Assembly: GCA_017471985.1 (NCBI GenBank)
Contig: JAFURE010000118.1
Span: 40,871 to 104,870, forward strand
Source of the DNA: Akkermansia sp.
GTDB taxonomy: Bacteria > Verrucomicrobiota > Verrucomicrobiia > Verrucomicrobiales > Akkermansiaceae
Length of the DNA: 64,000 nucleotides
Direction of reading: 5' to 3'
The stretch's first letter is position 1, and the number at the start of each line of letters is the position of its first letter. This document shows positions 51,099 to 59,745 of this stretch, one piece after another. The translations under genes were made by a program, and so were the position numbers. The notes under the pieces were generated by a model. The model made no database searches. It saw only the letters and a list, made by a program, of their open reading frames with translations, and had not been told where the DNA came from.

Positions 51099-52094
51099 TC
51101 AGATGTAGCGTTTGAGTTTGAAAATAATAAGCGGGATGGCACCGGCAAGTACCATCATGACAATGGAAAGCCAGAATCCCCAGGGGGAATCCAATAGCGG
51201 CATGTGCTTGAAATTCATGCCGAACACACTTGCAATCAGTGTAGGCGGCAGGAATACAACACTCATGATGGTGAAGACCTTCACGATATCGTTCTGCTCG
51301 ATGTTAATAAGCCCCAGCACGGCATCAAGCATGAAGTTAATCTTATTAGAAAGGAAGGAGGCGTACTCGGAAAGCGAGTTCACGTCTCGGGAGACCGGAC
51401 GGAGAGGCACATACAGGCTATCGTGCGAACTCAGGCAGGAATCCTCGTTACCGGCAAAGGTAATCATGCGCAGCAGGTTCACAAGGGCATCTCGCTGGCG
51501 GGTAATGAGATCACCCACTCGCCCCAGTTCCTCCAGAGCATCGCGCAGGTCATCCGTATCGGGCGACTCCTCCTTTTCCCTGCGACGGCGGGGGGAAAGG
51601 AACACCTTCTTGGAAAGAGCATCCAAATCTGCACCAAATCGCTCCAGCACGTCAGCCTGACGGTCTACCAGTGATTCCAGCAGACCGATAAACACTAAAT
51701 CGCGGTTGGTATCCTGACGTCGCAGCAGCTGCTGCGAGAACATGCGGAATGAGTAAGAATCCGTATGGCGGATGGTAATAAGCACAGTCTCTTTCAGAAT
51801 GAAGGTAATTTCGGCAATGATTGGTTCATCGGTTTCCACTCGCGACAGAACCGTGGTAGTCATAAATCGCCCGCCATCCTCACAATACAGACGCGAGGTA
51901 GCCTCAATTTCCCGCATTTCATCCTTCGTGGGCATCTCAATCGAGCAAAGCTTCTCCGCATACTTCAATTCCTCGGCTGTGGGCGTGAGCAGGTCAATCC
52001 AGAAAATCCCCCCTTCGCAGCAACTCTCCTGCAAATCATCCAGACCGACGGTTCGGGTTATCCCCTGCTGAGACTGTGAATATATGCGAATCAT
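51099..52094 (-). CDS. corA: CorA-type magnesium/divalent-cation transporter
   Basis: A 331-residue CorA-family channel: long cytoplasmic N-terminal domain, long helix, and two C-terminal transmembrane helices joined by the GMN motif (VFGMNFKHM). It imports Mg2+ or moves related divalent cations. The ATG at 52094 is chosen because a promoter covers the longer reading. It shares a transcript with argB. Confidence 0.92.
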   Translation of the reverse strand: MIRIYSQSQQGITRTVGLDDLQESCCEGGIFWIDLLTPTAEELKYAEKLCSIEMPTKDEMREIEATSRLYCEDGGRFMTTTVLSRVETDEPIIAEITFILKETVLITIRHTDSYSFRMFSQQLLRRQDTNRDLVFIGLLESLVDRQADVLERFGADLDALSKKVFLSPRRRREKEESPDTDDLRDALEELGRVGDLITRQRDALVNLLRMITFAGNEDSCLSSHDSLYVPLRPVSRDVNSLSEYASFLSNKINFMLDAVLGLINIEQNDIVKVFTIMSVVFLPPTLIASVFGMNFKHMPLLDSPWGFWLSIVMMVLAGAIPLIIFKLKRYI

Positions 52095-52110
52095 ACCCGT
52101 TGACTCACTC

Positions 52111-52139
52111 AGTATGCCTTTTTCAGACGCAAAAATCAA
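52111..52139 (-). promoter_or_regulatory. Probable promoter of corA–argB
   Basis: Minus strand: -35 TTGATT, 17-nt spacer, -10 CATACT; leader about 10 nt to the ATG at 52094. Confidence 0.45.
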
Positions 52140-52220
52140 GCCTAATCTCATCCGCTACCCCGGGAATGGGCTTTTCTTCACGTTTTTTCGTTAAAAATAA
52201 CAGCAGCTACAATTTATTGA

Positions 52221-52248
52221 TTGACTCATTCAGATGACATGATATATT
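52221..52248 (+). promoter_or_regulatory. Promoter of the PUR-domain gene
   Basis: -35 TTGACT, 16-nt spacer to TATATT (or 18 nt to TATTAT). It diverges from the corA promoter. A hairpin follows in the leader. Confidence 0.6.
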
Positions 52249-52258
52249 ATAGTCTCAA

Positions 52259-52278
52259 GGTGCGTACAACAACGCACC
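52259..52278 (+). promoter_or_regulatory. Leader hairpin upstream of the PUR-domain gene
   Basis: Perfect 7-bp stem GGTGCGT/ACGCACC with a 6-nt loop ACAACA (52266-52271), 12 nt before the GTG start. It may be a translational control site or an autoregulatory target of the nucleic-acid-binding product. That role is a guess. Confidence 0.5.
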
Positions 52279-52290
52279 CCATTTACAACA

Positions 52291-52497
52291 GTGGACGACG
52301 ATATCATTTGTACAGAAAAAATCATTGCTGACCGCAAAACATTCTTCATCGACCTCAAGAGCAATTCCCGAGGCCGCGTGGTGCGCATCACCGAAAAAGT
52401 AAGTTCCAACCGCGACCGTATCATGGTTCCGGCAGAAATTCTTGATGACTTCATCGAAGCGCTTCAGGACATCCGCCGAGCTAATCAGGAAAACTGA
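52291..52497 (+). CDS. PUR-domain nucleic-acid-binding protein
   Basis: A 68-residue protein from a GTG start. The sequence CTEKIIADRKTFFIDLKSNS followed by GRVVRITEK and MVPAEILDDFIEAL matches a single PUR repeat (purine-rich-element binding), as in the Borrelia regulator BpuR and the DUF3276 family. It probably binds single-stranded DNA or RNA as a dimer. It has its own promoter and a hairpin leader. Homology is from motif recognition only. Confidence 0.7.
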   Translation: MDDDIICTEKIIADRKTFFIDLKSNSRGRVVRITEKVSSNRDRIMVPAEILDDFIEALQDIRRANQEN

Positions 52498-52614
52498 TGC
52501 GCCATCTCCGCTAAAGCGACAAAACAGGTGCAGCCGAGACGGGATTTTTCGGCATTGAATTATCTTTTCGGTTCTAAAACATAGTGTTATTGCAGGATTT
52601 TGCACTGACAGGCA

Positions 52615-52647
52615 CACTTTTGGCTTTACAAAAGCTGGACAAAAGTG
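52615..52647 (+). repeat. Nested inverted repeat upstream of the glycogen synthase-like gene
   Basis: CACTTTTG (52615-52622) pairs with CAAAAGTG (52640-52647), with an inner GCTTT/AAAGC pair. It lies 72 nt before the ATG and may be a leader hairpin or an operator. No promoter is convincing around it. Confidence 0.4.
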
Positions 52648-52719
52648 TTTAATAGGGCAGACGCTGGGTCAGAATCAGCGGACACAACAGGCAACCAACG
52701 AAAGAAGGAGGAAGTAATA

Positions 52720-54018
52720 ATGAGAAGGATAAAAGTATTGAAATTAGGCTGGGAGTTCCCACCGCTCATCAACGGCGGTCTGGGTGTCGCCTGCATGGGC
52801 ATCTCCAGAGCACTGTCGCAGAAGGTGGACCTGTCAGTTATCGTACCCAAGGCGAAAGCCGGTGCCACGTATGACGGCTTCGGGCTGATTGGCATCAACA
52901 ACCTGGAATACCAGGAAATGGAGACCCTTGAGGAAGGGTACACGTATGAGAGTTTTTCTGTAGTCGGAAAAGCCCCGGTTAATCTGGATCCCTACTCCTG
53001 CGAGGAAGGTACACCCGGCAATATCGTTTTCACCAAGGAGGGTAAACTGCTCTTCTCGAAAGTTCACAAGGCGGATTTGGACCTCTTTACAAGCAAAGAG
53101 GATTTATATGCCGGTGATTTAGCGCGCAAGGTCATCGAGTTCTCGAAGATTTGCGCCGTCATGGCCCGCCAATACGACTTTGATGTGGTACATGCTCACG
53201 ACTGGATGACATATCTGGCCGGCGTGGAAGTGAAGAAGGCCACCGGTAAACCGCTTGTGGTACACTTGCACGCATCGCAGTTCGACCGCGCAGGCGCAGA
53301 TGCACGTGGCTGGATTTACGATATCGAGAAATACGGCATGGAACAGGCAGACGCCGTCATCCCCGTATCGAAGTACACCGGTACCGTAGCAGCCGGGCAC
53401 TACGGAATAGACCCGGCCAAAATCTTCCCCGTGCACAATGGCGCCGACCCGGTGAAGGTCTTTCACACCAAGAAGAAGTTCCCCGAAAAACTTGTGCTGT
53501 TCCTGGGACGCCTGACAGCGCAGAAAGGGCCTGAGTTCTTCCTGCAAATTGCAGCAAAGGTACTCGAGCAGACCGACAATGTTCGCTTTGTCATGGCCGG
53601 CACCGGCGAGAAGCTGCGTCAGCTGATAGAAACCGGAGCATTCCACGGCGTGGGTGATAAGTTCCACTTCACCGGGTTCCTGAACAAGCAGAAGGTAAAC
53701 GAGCTGCTGAGCATGACAGATGTATACTGCATGCCTTCGGTGTCTGAACCCTTTGGTCTGTCCGCTCTGGAGGCCGCTCAATTCAACATTCCTGCCGTTA
53801 TCTCCAAGCAGAGCGGTGTGGCAGAAGTGATGAAGGGCGCACTGAAGGCCGACTTCTGGGACGTGAACATGATGGCTAAGCACATCGTAGACCTCATCAC
53901 CGACGAAGAGCTCTACAACAAGGTTGTTGAGCAAAGCGCTCAGGACATTAAGAACTCCAACTGGGAGACCGCAGCAGACAAGATGCTGCGCGTCTATCAC
54001 CACGTGCTTGGTTGGTAA
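52720..54018 (+). CDS. Glycogen synthase-like glycosyltransferase (GT4/GT5 type)
   Basis: A 432-residue GT-B fold glycosyltransferase. The N-terminal WEFPPLINGGLGVACMGISR resembles the ADP/UDP-glucose glycogen synthase KxGGL-type site. The C-terminal domain holds LFLGRLTAQKGPEFFLQIAAK and the sugar-nucleotide site PSVSEPFGLSALEAA. It is followed after 21 nt by a GH57 gene; this pair occurs in Bacteroidetes glycogen clusters. The ATG at 52720 has the clearest Shine-Dalgarno sequence in the window (AAGGAGG, 52705-52711). Glycogen synthesis is inferred from sequence and neighbour. Confidence 0.85.
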   Translation: MRRIKVLKLGWEFPPLINGGLGVACMGISRALSQKVDLSVIVPKAKAGATYDGFGLIGINNLEYQEMETLEEGYTYESFSVVGKAPVNLDPYSCEEGTPGNIVFTKEGKLLFSKVHKADLDLFTSKEDLYAGDLARKVIEFSKICAVMARQYDFDVVHAHDWMTYLAGVEVKKATGKPLVVHLHASQFDRAGADARGWIYDIEKYGMEQADAVIPVSKYTGTVAAGHYGIDPAKIFPVHNGADPVKVFHTKKKFPEKLVLFLGRLTAQKGPEFFLQIAAKVLEQTDNVRFVMAGTGEKLRQLIETGAFHGVGDKFHFTGFLNKQKVNELLSMTDVYCMPSVSEPFGLSALEAAQFNIPAVISKQSGVAEVMKGALKADFWDVNMMAKHIVDLITDEELYNKVVEQSAQDIKNSNWETAADKMLRVYHHVLGW

Positions 54019-54039
54019 CCCCCTACCCCGAATAGGAAT

Positions 54040-55224
54040 ATGAACATATCTCTGACATTCCACGCTCACCAGCCGAACCGACTGATTCCCTACGATTTCT
54101 TCAAAATCGGCGAGCATGCATTCTACGAGGACGACCACTTGAACGGTCGTGTTCTCAGCGAGGTGGCAGAGCGTTGCTACCTGCCGGCCAACAGGCTCAT
54201 GAAACAGCTCATTGAGCTCTCTGACGGCAAGTTCAAGTTCTCTCTGGCCATTTCAGGCGTTATTCTGGAGCAGGCAAAGTACCACCGCCCCGACCTCATT
54301 ACCTCCTTTCAGGAGTTAGCCGAGACAGGCTGCGTTGAGTTCCTCGCTATGCCCTACTATGCCTCTCTGGCATCCCTCTACTCTACCGGTGAGTTTGCCG
54401 AGCAGGTAGAGGAGCACTGCGACCTCATTGAGGAGCTTTTCGGACAGCGCCCCACCGTGCTCTGGAATACCGGCATGCTGTACTCCAACGCCATTGCCGC
54501 ACAGGCCTACGATATGGGCTTCGAGGGCATCGTGGCAGACGGCAGCAGCCGCATGATGGCAAACCTGCACCCCAATGAACTGCAGTGCGCCCCGCTGATT
54601 GCAAAGACCAAAACACTTGTGCGCAACCGCCACCTTTCCAATGACCTGGCTAATCGTCGCGTCGATCCCAGCTGGAGCGAATACCCGCTCTCGCCCTACA
54701 CCTTCGCTGATTGGTTGGGCCAGCAGCAGGGGCAGGTTGTCAACCTCTCCATGGACTACGAAACTCTGGGCGAACGTCAGCCCGACACCACCGGTGTCTT
54801 TGAGTTCTGGCGCAGCATGATTATGGCAGCACTTTTTGCCGACAATCACTTCATGACTCCGACTGAGTGCGTACGTACCTTTGACTCCACGGGTACTCTG
54901 GATGTACCCAATCCGGTGAGTTGCTCCACATTCGGCACCACCACACACTGGAACGGCAACGTCATGCAGCGCGAGGCCATCAAGAAAATCTACGCTCTCG
55001 AAGAACCGGTCAAGGCCAGCGAGGATCGCGACATGATTCACGTGTGGCGCAAGCTGCAAAGTGCAGACCACTTCCACTACATGGAGAAGAGCAACGGCTT
55101 CACCCCATACCCGTCGCCTTACGATGCCTATATATATTATATGAATGCTCTTGCAGACCTTCAGGTTCGCGTCAAGAAACAGGCAGACCTCATTCACAAG
55201 GCGCACAAGGTCACAACAGCGTAA
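54040..55224 (+). CDS. GH57 alpha-amylase-like protein, catalytic glutamate apparently replaced
   Basis: A 394-residue GH57-family protein with the conserved HAHQP motif (residues 8-12), and MDYETLGE with the acid/base aspartate (D239). At the nucleophile position the related GH57 amylases read RNTE; here it is WNTG (residues 142-145), so the Glu is Gly. GH57 'amylase-like' proteins with lost catalytic residues are known. It may bind alpha-glucan rather than cleave it, or use another residue. It shares a unit with the glycosyltransferase, and a terminator follows. Confidence 0.85.
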   Translation: MNISLTFHAHQPNRLIPYDFFKIGEHAFYEDDHLNGRVLSEVAERCYLPANRLMKQLIELSDGKFKFSLAISGVILEQAKYHRPDLITSFQELAETGCVEFLAMPYYASLASLYSTGEFAEQVEEHCDLIEELFGQRPTVLWNTGMLYSNAIAAQAYDMGFEGIVADGSSRMMANLHPNELQCAPLIAKTKTLVRNRHLSNDLANRRVDPSWSEYPLSPYTFADWLGQQQGQVVNLSMDYETLGERQPDTTGVFEFWRSMIMAALFADNHFMTPTECVRTFDSTGTLDVPNPVSCSTFGTTTHWNGNVMQREAIKKIYALEEPVKASEDRDMIHVWRKLQSADHFHYMEKSNGFTPYPSPYDAYIYYMNALADLQVRVKKQADLIHKAHKVTTA

Positions 55225-55240
55225 TTAACTTCATCCAGAA

Positions 55241-55304
55241 ATTGCGATAGGCAAGGTCAGTTATCATTCCTGAACTCTCACCCTGCCTATCGTAATTCTG
55301 TTTT
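55241..55304 (+). terminator. Terminator of the glycogen pair
   Basis: A 17-bp stem (55241-55257 with 55280-55296) with one mismatch and one G·U pair, 22-nt loop, then a short T-rich tail (TCTGTTTT). It lies 13 nt before the CPBP protease ATG. Confidence 0.65.
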
Positions 55305-55316
55305 ACAGAAGTCAGC

Positions 55317-56141
55317 ATGATTGAAAAACTCACAACACTCCCCCTTTACCAGAGCATCAACATCAGCTTGTTGCTCGGCTCCATGCTGCTCTGCATTATT
55401 CTGTGGCTCGCCGGAGTTGCCATGCAGGCTCTGTCGCGCTCCGAGTTGCCACGCATTCCCCGTTTTTCAGGCTCAGTCTTCCCACACCCTCTGGAAGAGC
55501 TCTATACTCAACTCTTCATTGTCTTTTTCGCCCTTCTGAGCCTCGCCAATATCTTTTCCGACCAACCAACAGAAGAATATAGCGCGCTCGACGCCTGGGT
55601 TACAGCCATTATTATCGGCATGATTTACGTGCCGATGGCCCTACGCTACATGGCACTGCCCATCTGCCATGATAAGCGCAAACTTCACCATCTCGGAATC
55701 ACCGTACTTGCTCTCGTTGTTATTTACCTATTCAATTTCACACTGAATGCCTGCGGCTCTCTTAATTGGCTTTGTGAAGTTACAGGCTCCCCTGAGCGAC
55801 AACAGCTCATCGATGACATGGTAAGCTTCGACAGCCCCGGCACTCTGGCAGCACTCTGCTTCAGCAGCATCATCATCGCGCCGGTTATGGAGGAGTTCGC
55901 TTTCCGTGGTTTTATTTACAACGTACTTCGCCAGCGGGTGGGTATTATAGCCGCAGCCCTCAGCTCATCTCTATTCTTCGCAGCGGTGCATACATCCCTC
56001 GCGCAGACTCCCGTTCTCTTCATATTCGGATGCGCCCAATGCTGGTTGTATGAGAAAACGCAGTCCCTGCGCTATCCCATCCTTCTGCACATGGTATTCA
56101 ACACGATTTCCACAGTCGCAGTATTCGTGTTCGCAAAATAA
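55317..56141 (+). CDS. CPBP-family intramembrane metalloprotease (CAAX protease-like)
   Basis: A 274-residue polytopic membrane protein with the glutamyl-protease motifs: EExxxR-type MEEFAFRGFIYN, a downstream FAAVH and a last block HMVFNT. These proteins cleave or protect membrane-bound peptides; the substrate is unknown. thiL begins 10 nt after its stop, so the two are likely co-transcribed. Confidence 0.85.
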   Translation: MIEKLTTLPLYQSINISLLLGSMLLCIILWLAGVAMQALSRSELPRIPRFSGSVFPHPLEELYTQLFIVFFALLSLANIFSDQPTEEYSALDAWVTAIIIGMIYVPMALRYMALPICHDKRKLHHLGITVLALVVIYLFNFTLNACGSLNWLCEVTGSPERQQLIDDMVSFDSPGTLAALCFSSIIIAPVMEEFAFRGFIYNVLRQRVGIIAAALSSSLFFAAVHTSLAQTPVLFIFGCAQCWLYEKTQSLRYPILLHMVFNTISTVAVFVFAK

Positions 56142-56151
56142 AACCTTAGTC

Positions 56152-57033
56152 ATGTCCACCCCTCTCTCCCGGCTCGGAGAAAACGCTGTTCTGGAGCGAT
56201 TGCTGCAGCAGCTGACAACGCAGGCCCCCATGCTCACGGGGCCGGGGGACGACTGCGCCGTAGTGCCACGCGACGACGAGTGGGACACCCTGCTCAAGAC
56301 GGACGTTGTAATTGAAAACATCCATTTCACCCCCGATACTGCCCCGGAACGCATCGGCCACAAAGCCCTCGCAAGAGCGGTATCCGACATAGCAGCCATG
56401 GGCGGACTGCCCGAATATGCCCTTATAACGCTCCTGATGCACCCTTCCCGCACCATTGAGCAGGCAGAGGGCATCTACCGCGGCATAAACGCACTGGCGG
56501 CACGTTGCGGCCTTTCTGTAGCCGGTGGGGAAACATCATCCCTGCCGTACGATGGCATTGTCATCAATGTTGCCCTGACGGGCAGAGTGGAGCACAACAG
56601 AGCCATTCTGCGCTCCGGCGGGCGCCCCGGGGATATCATCTGCGTGAGCGGCCCTCTGGGCGGCTCATTCCCGAGCGGGCACCACCTGGATTTCGAACCC
56701 AGGCTGCAACTGGCTCGCCGGTTAATGGAGCATGGCCCCCGTCCCTCAGCGATGATGGATTTATCGGACGGCCTGGGGAGCGATTTACCCAGACTCGCAG
56801 CAGCCTCCCGCTGTGGGTTCGAAATACACCCCGAGAAATTACCCCTCACCCCCGGCTGCACCCCACAACAGGGCATTAGCGACGGCGAGGATTACGAGCT
56901 CCTGTTAACCTTTTCGCCTCGCGACTTCAATAATCTGTCGGCAGACATCCGCCGCACCATTTTCCCCATCGGCACCCTGACCGAATGTGCCACAAGCGCC
57001 ATCGCCCCCGGATGGCAGCACTTCCTCGCCTGA
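56152..57033 (+). CDS. thiL: Thiamine-monophosphate kinase
   Basis: Phosphorylates thiamine monophosphate to the active diphosphate. The 293-residue protein has the N-terminal GPGDDCAVV (magnesium/ATP site), TDVVIENIHF, SDIAAMGG and DLSDGLGSDLPRLA segments in family order. The ATG at 56152 is chosen; upstream in-frame sequence belongs to the protease gene. It completes the pathway begun by thiE and thiM at 28-29 kb. Confidence 0.94.
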   Translation: MSTPLSRLGENAVLERLLQQLTTQAPMLTGPGDDCAVVPRDDEWDTLLKTDVVIENIHFTPDTAPERIGHKALARAVSDIAAMGGLPEYALITLLMHPSRTIEQAEGIYRGINALAARCGLSVAGGETSSLPYDGIVINVALTGRVEHNRAILRSGGRPGDIICVSGPLGGSFPSGHHLDFEPRLQLARRLMEHGPRPSAMMDLSDGLGSDLPRLAAASRCGFEIHPEKLPLTPGCTPQQGISDGEDYELLLTFSPRDFNNLSADIRRTIFPIGTLTECATSAIAPGWQHFLA

Positions 57034-57498
57034 TAATCAGCGAAAGGAATAACCTTACTACCTCAGAAACCCGAAAAGGGTGCAATCCGCCCGCTTTCCC
57101 GGCTTCTGCCCGCCTGTATTTCTAACCGCTTATTTTCAACATTATAAGGAATAGCAACTCTAACATACACACCTTTATTTATTTCACGCGAAATTAGTTC
57201 AGTTGGTTTACTTTCTGTGTGTTGCATAGTCGCCTAACATTGTTCCACAAGCACGAACCGCCATTTTTCACAGCGGGGCAAAAATATCAAGTTCCCTTAA
57301 CTATCTGAATCAGGTATGCCAAAAAAAATAAAAAGCCGTGGAACGCCCATAGAACAACAGTTAACGTGTATGCGACATGGCAGCGAAGAGAAAATTTTCT
57401 TTTCGGATGGCAACCCTCATGGCATATTCTCCCTCGCAACGCCGCCCCGGTCAGAAAGAGCGGGTGAGCGAAGGAAAGATTTAACGAGGATACAAGCA
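57034..57498. other. Intergenic region upstream of dnaA
   Basis: 465 bases with no convincing gene. An ATG at 57316 is in frame with dnaA but adds 61 residues unlike DnaA, so the start at 57499 is used. One TTTTTCACA (57264-57272) fits the loose DnaA-box pattern TTWTNCACA and TGTTCCACA (57241-57249) is one base off; two weak sites do not make an origin. A TTGGTT/CATAGT pair (57203-57230) is a weak promoter candidate. Confidence 0.5.
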
Positions 57499-58923
57499 AT
57501 GAACCAAACGGATAAGGAAAGCAAGCTCTGGAGCGCAATCAAAGAGGATATGCGCCGTCAGGGCAACGTGGGTGAGTATGGGTTCGAGTCTTATATCTCT
57601 CAACTTACACTGAAGAGCGACACGGGCACCAAGCTGGTGCTCGAATACCCGGCCGACATGTTCATCGACTGGGTAGAGACTTACTACTCAAACGACATCA
57701 GAAACTCCGCAGCACGAGTGCTCGATGCAGCACGTGAACTGGAGTACGTAGCAGCCAACACAGCAGAAACAGCCGAAGCCACGGAGCTTGCGCTTGTCAT
57801 GGATGAGGAGGCCCCTGCTCCCGCCATCTCAGCCGCTCCGGCCGCCGGCTCCAAGCGAACCAGACGCCGCAGCACTCGCAGCGTCATCAACAGCGGCTTG
57901 AATGCCGACTATACGTTCGACAGCTTTGTGGTCGGCTCCAACAGTGAATTCGCCGTAGCAGCCGCCAAGGCAGTAGTGAACGCCCCCAGCCGCATGTACA
58001 ACCCTCTCTTCGTACACGGTGCCTCCGGTCTGGGCAAGACTCACCTTCTGCAGGCTATCGGCAACGCCATTCAGGAAAAAGACAGCAACACTCAGGTACT
58101 ATACGTCACCAGCGAGGACTTCACCAATACCTACATCGACGCCATCTCTCGCCAGGGCGACTCCCTGAGCAACTTCCGCCGCAAGTACCGCAAGGCCGAT
58201 GTGCTTATCATCGACGATGTTCAGTTCCTCTCCCAGAAAGGCAAAACTCAGGAGGAGTTCTTCCATACCTTCAATGCCCTTTTCGCCAGCGGCAAGCAGA
58301 TTATCCTTTCTGCAGACTGTCCCGCCAGCGACATCACCAAGCTCGATGACCGCCTGACCTCCCGTTTCGAGCAGGGGCTGACCGTAGCCCTGAACGTGCC
58401 CGATCTCGAGACCCGCATCGCCATTCTGCGCAAGAAGCGCCGCATGTGGAAGAGCACACTCATCAGCGATGAGGTTATCAATTACCTCGCCAAGAACATC
58501 ACCCGCTCCGTTCGTCGTCTGGAGGGCGCTCTGGTACGTCTGGCCACCTTCGCCTCATTCTCTCAGAAGAGCCCCAGCATTCAGGATGCCCGCGTGCAGC
58601 TCAACGATCTGCTGAAGGAGGAGAAAACCACCGGTGACGTTACCATTGCTGACATCCAGCGCCGCGTGGCCGAGGAGTTCAATATCCGGGTGGCTGACAT
58701 CAACGGGCGCCGCCGTACCGCCAATATCGCCCATCCCCGACAATTAGCCATGTTCCTGGCACGTCGTCACACCCAGAGCTCGCTGCAGGACATCGGCGCA
58801 GCTTTCGGTGGCCGCGACCACGGCACCGTCATTCACGCCACAAAAACCATCGAAGAAAAAATGGAGAGCACACCGGCTGTCCGTGAGCTGGTTGAGCGTC
58901 TCTCGGCCTCCTTCGCCGGTTGA
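57499..58923 (+). CDS. dnaA: Chromosomal replication initiator DnaA
   Basis: Initiates replication by binding DnaA boxes and melting oriC. The 474-residue protein has the helical domain I, a variable Ala/Arg-rich linker (about 85-130), the AAA+ domain (Walker A GASGLGKTH, Walker B VLIIDDVQFLS) and the C-terminal DNA-binding domain with the DnaA signature GGRDHGTVIHATKTI. The ATG at 57499 has a ribosome-binding site (GAGGA, 57485-57489). A strong terminator follows. Confidence 0.97.
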   Translation: MNQTDKESKLWSAIKEDMRRQGNVGEYGFESYISQLTLKSDTGTKLVLEYPADMFIDWVETYYSNDIRNSAARVLDAARELEYVAANTAETAEATELALVMDEEAPAPAISAAPAAGSKRTRRRSTRSVINSGLNADYTFDSFVVGSNSEFAVAAAKAVVNAPSRMYNPLFVHGASGLGKTHLLQAIGNAIQEKDSNTQVLYVTSEDFTNTYIDAISRQGDSLSNFRRKYRKADVLIIDDVQFLSQKGKTQEEFFHTFNALFASGKQIILSADCPASDITKLDDRLTSRFEQGLTVALNVPDLETRIAILRKKRRMWKSTLISDEVINYLAKNITRSVRRLEGALVRLATFASFSQKSPSIQDARVQLNDLLKEEKTTGDVTIADIQRRVAEEFNIRVADINGRRRTANIAHPRQLAMFLARRHTQSSLQDIGAAFGGRDHGTVIHATKTIEEKMESTPAVRELVERLSASFAG

Positions 58924-58952
58924 TTTCCTCGCATTATCCTCGTTAGAACACA

Positions 58953-58988
58953 AAAAGCCGCTTTTTCCTACCAGAAAAAGCGGCTTTT
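58953..58988 (+). terminator. Rho-independent terminator after dnaA
   Basis: Perfect 15-bp stem AAAAGCCGCTTTTTC/GAAAAAGCGGCTTTT (58953-58967 with 58974-58988) and a 6-nt loop. Stem, loop and flanking T-run are symmetrical, so it could act both ways. Confidence 0.9.
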
Positions 58989-58991
58989 CAC

Positions 58992-59021
58992 TTGACTTGC
59001 TCATATCCTATATGATATATA
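58992..59021 (+). promoter_or_regulatory. Promoter of the Rrf2 regulator with inverted repeat
   Basis: -35 TTGACT, 18-nt spacer, -10 TATATA. The inverted repeat ATATC-N6-GATAT (59003-59018) overlaps the spacer and -10 and is a plausible autoregulatory site. Confidence 0.55.
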
Positions 59022-59036
59022 GACATACGAACCGTT

Positions 59037-59474
59037 ATGATGAGAATATCCACCAAGGGCCGCTATGCCCTACGTATAATGATAGACCTTGCCCACCAGC
59101 CTAAAGGTGAGCCGGTATCGCTGCGTTCCGTAGCTGAGCGCCAGTGCATCACCTTAAAGTACATGGAGGGCATTATGACCCACTTGTTGCGCGCTCAGCT
59201 TGTGGTGAGCCTTCGCGGCAAATCCGGTGGGTATTATCTTTCCCGCCCGCCCGAGGATTACACTATTTATGAAATTCTGAACGCAGCAGAGGGTGATTTA
59301 TCGACCGTGCACTGCCTGTCAACAGCCTCTAACCTCTGCCCCATGAGCGACTGTTGCACCACACTGCCGCTGTGGACCGGCCTGCAGAACGTCATTCAGA
59401 AATATCTCGAGAGTTATACCCTTGCCGACCTCAAGGGTGAGCATAACACTCAGTTCTTCTGCAACCCATCCTGA
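59037..59474 (+). CDS. Rrf2-family transcriptional regulator, likely Fe-S-sensing
   Basis: A 145-residue winged-helix regulator with the family opening STKGRYALRIMIDLA and the wing VSLRGKSGGYYLSR. Cysteines C93, C101 and C106 (plus C107) sit where IscR holds its cluster ligands (92, 98, 104 in E. coli IscR), which suggests an Fe-S cofactor. Targets could include sulfur or Fe-S genes; the metY promoter carries a partly similar inverted repeat. Two start codons (59037, 59040) are in frame. Confidence 0.88.
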   Translation: MMRISTKGRYALRIMIDLAHQPKGEPVSLRSVAERQCITLKYMEGIMTHLLRAQLVVSLRGKSGGYYLSRPPEDYTIYEILNAAEGDLSTVHCLSTASNLCPMSDCCTTLPLWTGLQNVIQKYLESYTLADLKGEHNTQFFCNPS

Positions 59475-59505
59475 GTTACAAACAAACTTTCTAACCTTGA
59501 ACAGA

Positions 59506-59536
59506 AAGAGGCGCTCACGGCGCCTCTTCTTTTTTA
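59506..59536 (+). terminator. Terminator of the Rrf2 gene, overlapping the tatA stop
   Basis: 9-bp stem AAGAGGCGC/GCGCCTCTT (59506-59514 with 59520-59528), 5-nt loop, T-tract 59530-59535. The tatA coding sequence ends inside the loop and right arm. Confidence 0.85.
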
Positions 59537-59745
59537 TCCTCAGACTCTTTCTTATCCGGAGCCTGCTCAGCTTTCATCAGCTCTTCCTCAAACTCACGCC
59601 GGGCTTTCTTAAACTCCCCCAGACTTCGACCTAGATTGCGGGCAATCTCCGGCAAACGGCGAGCACCGAAAACCAGCAGTACGATCGTGAGAAATATCAG
59701 CCAATGAGTAGGCGAACCAAACTGTGCAAGAACAGGCTTCATCAT
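59515..59745 (-). CDS. tatA: Twin-arginine translocase subunit TatA/TatE
   Basis: A 76-residue protein: N-terminal transmembrane helix (about 12-30), the hinge [20 protein letters not shown] typical of TatA, an amphipathic helix and a charged Lys/Glu/Asp-rich tail. TatA oligomers open the pore for folded proteins. The start with GGGGGT just upstream (ATGATG at 59745) is preferred over longer readings. TatB and TatC are not in the window. Confidence 0.9.
   Translation of the reverse strand: MMKPVLAQFGSPTHWLIFLTIVLLVFGARRLPEIARNLGRSLGEFKKARREFEEELMKAEQAPDKKESEDKKEEAP

Noticed and set aside
53119..54138. 339-codon minus-strand frame opposite the glycosyltransferase
   Set aside because: Antisense shadow; the plus-strand gene has a strong ribosome-binding site and motifs.
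57241..57272. Two DnaA-box-like sequences as an origin
   Set aside because: One loose and one imperfect site are expected by chance in an AT-rich leader; no cluster or repeat array was seen.
57316..57498. Upstream in-frame extension of dnaA
   Set aside because: The 61 added residues have no similarity to DnaA domain I, and the ATG at 57499 has a ribosome-binding site.
57570..57600. GGTTCGAGTC, resembling a tRNA T-arm
   Set aside because: It lies inside the dnaA coding sequence and no acceptor or D-arm fits around it.
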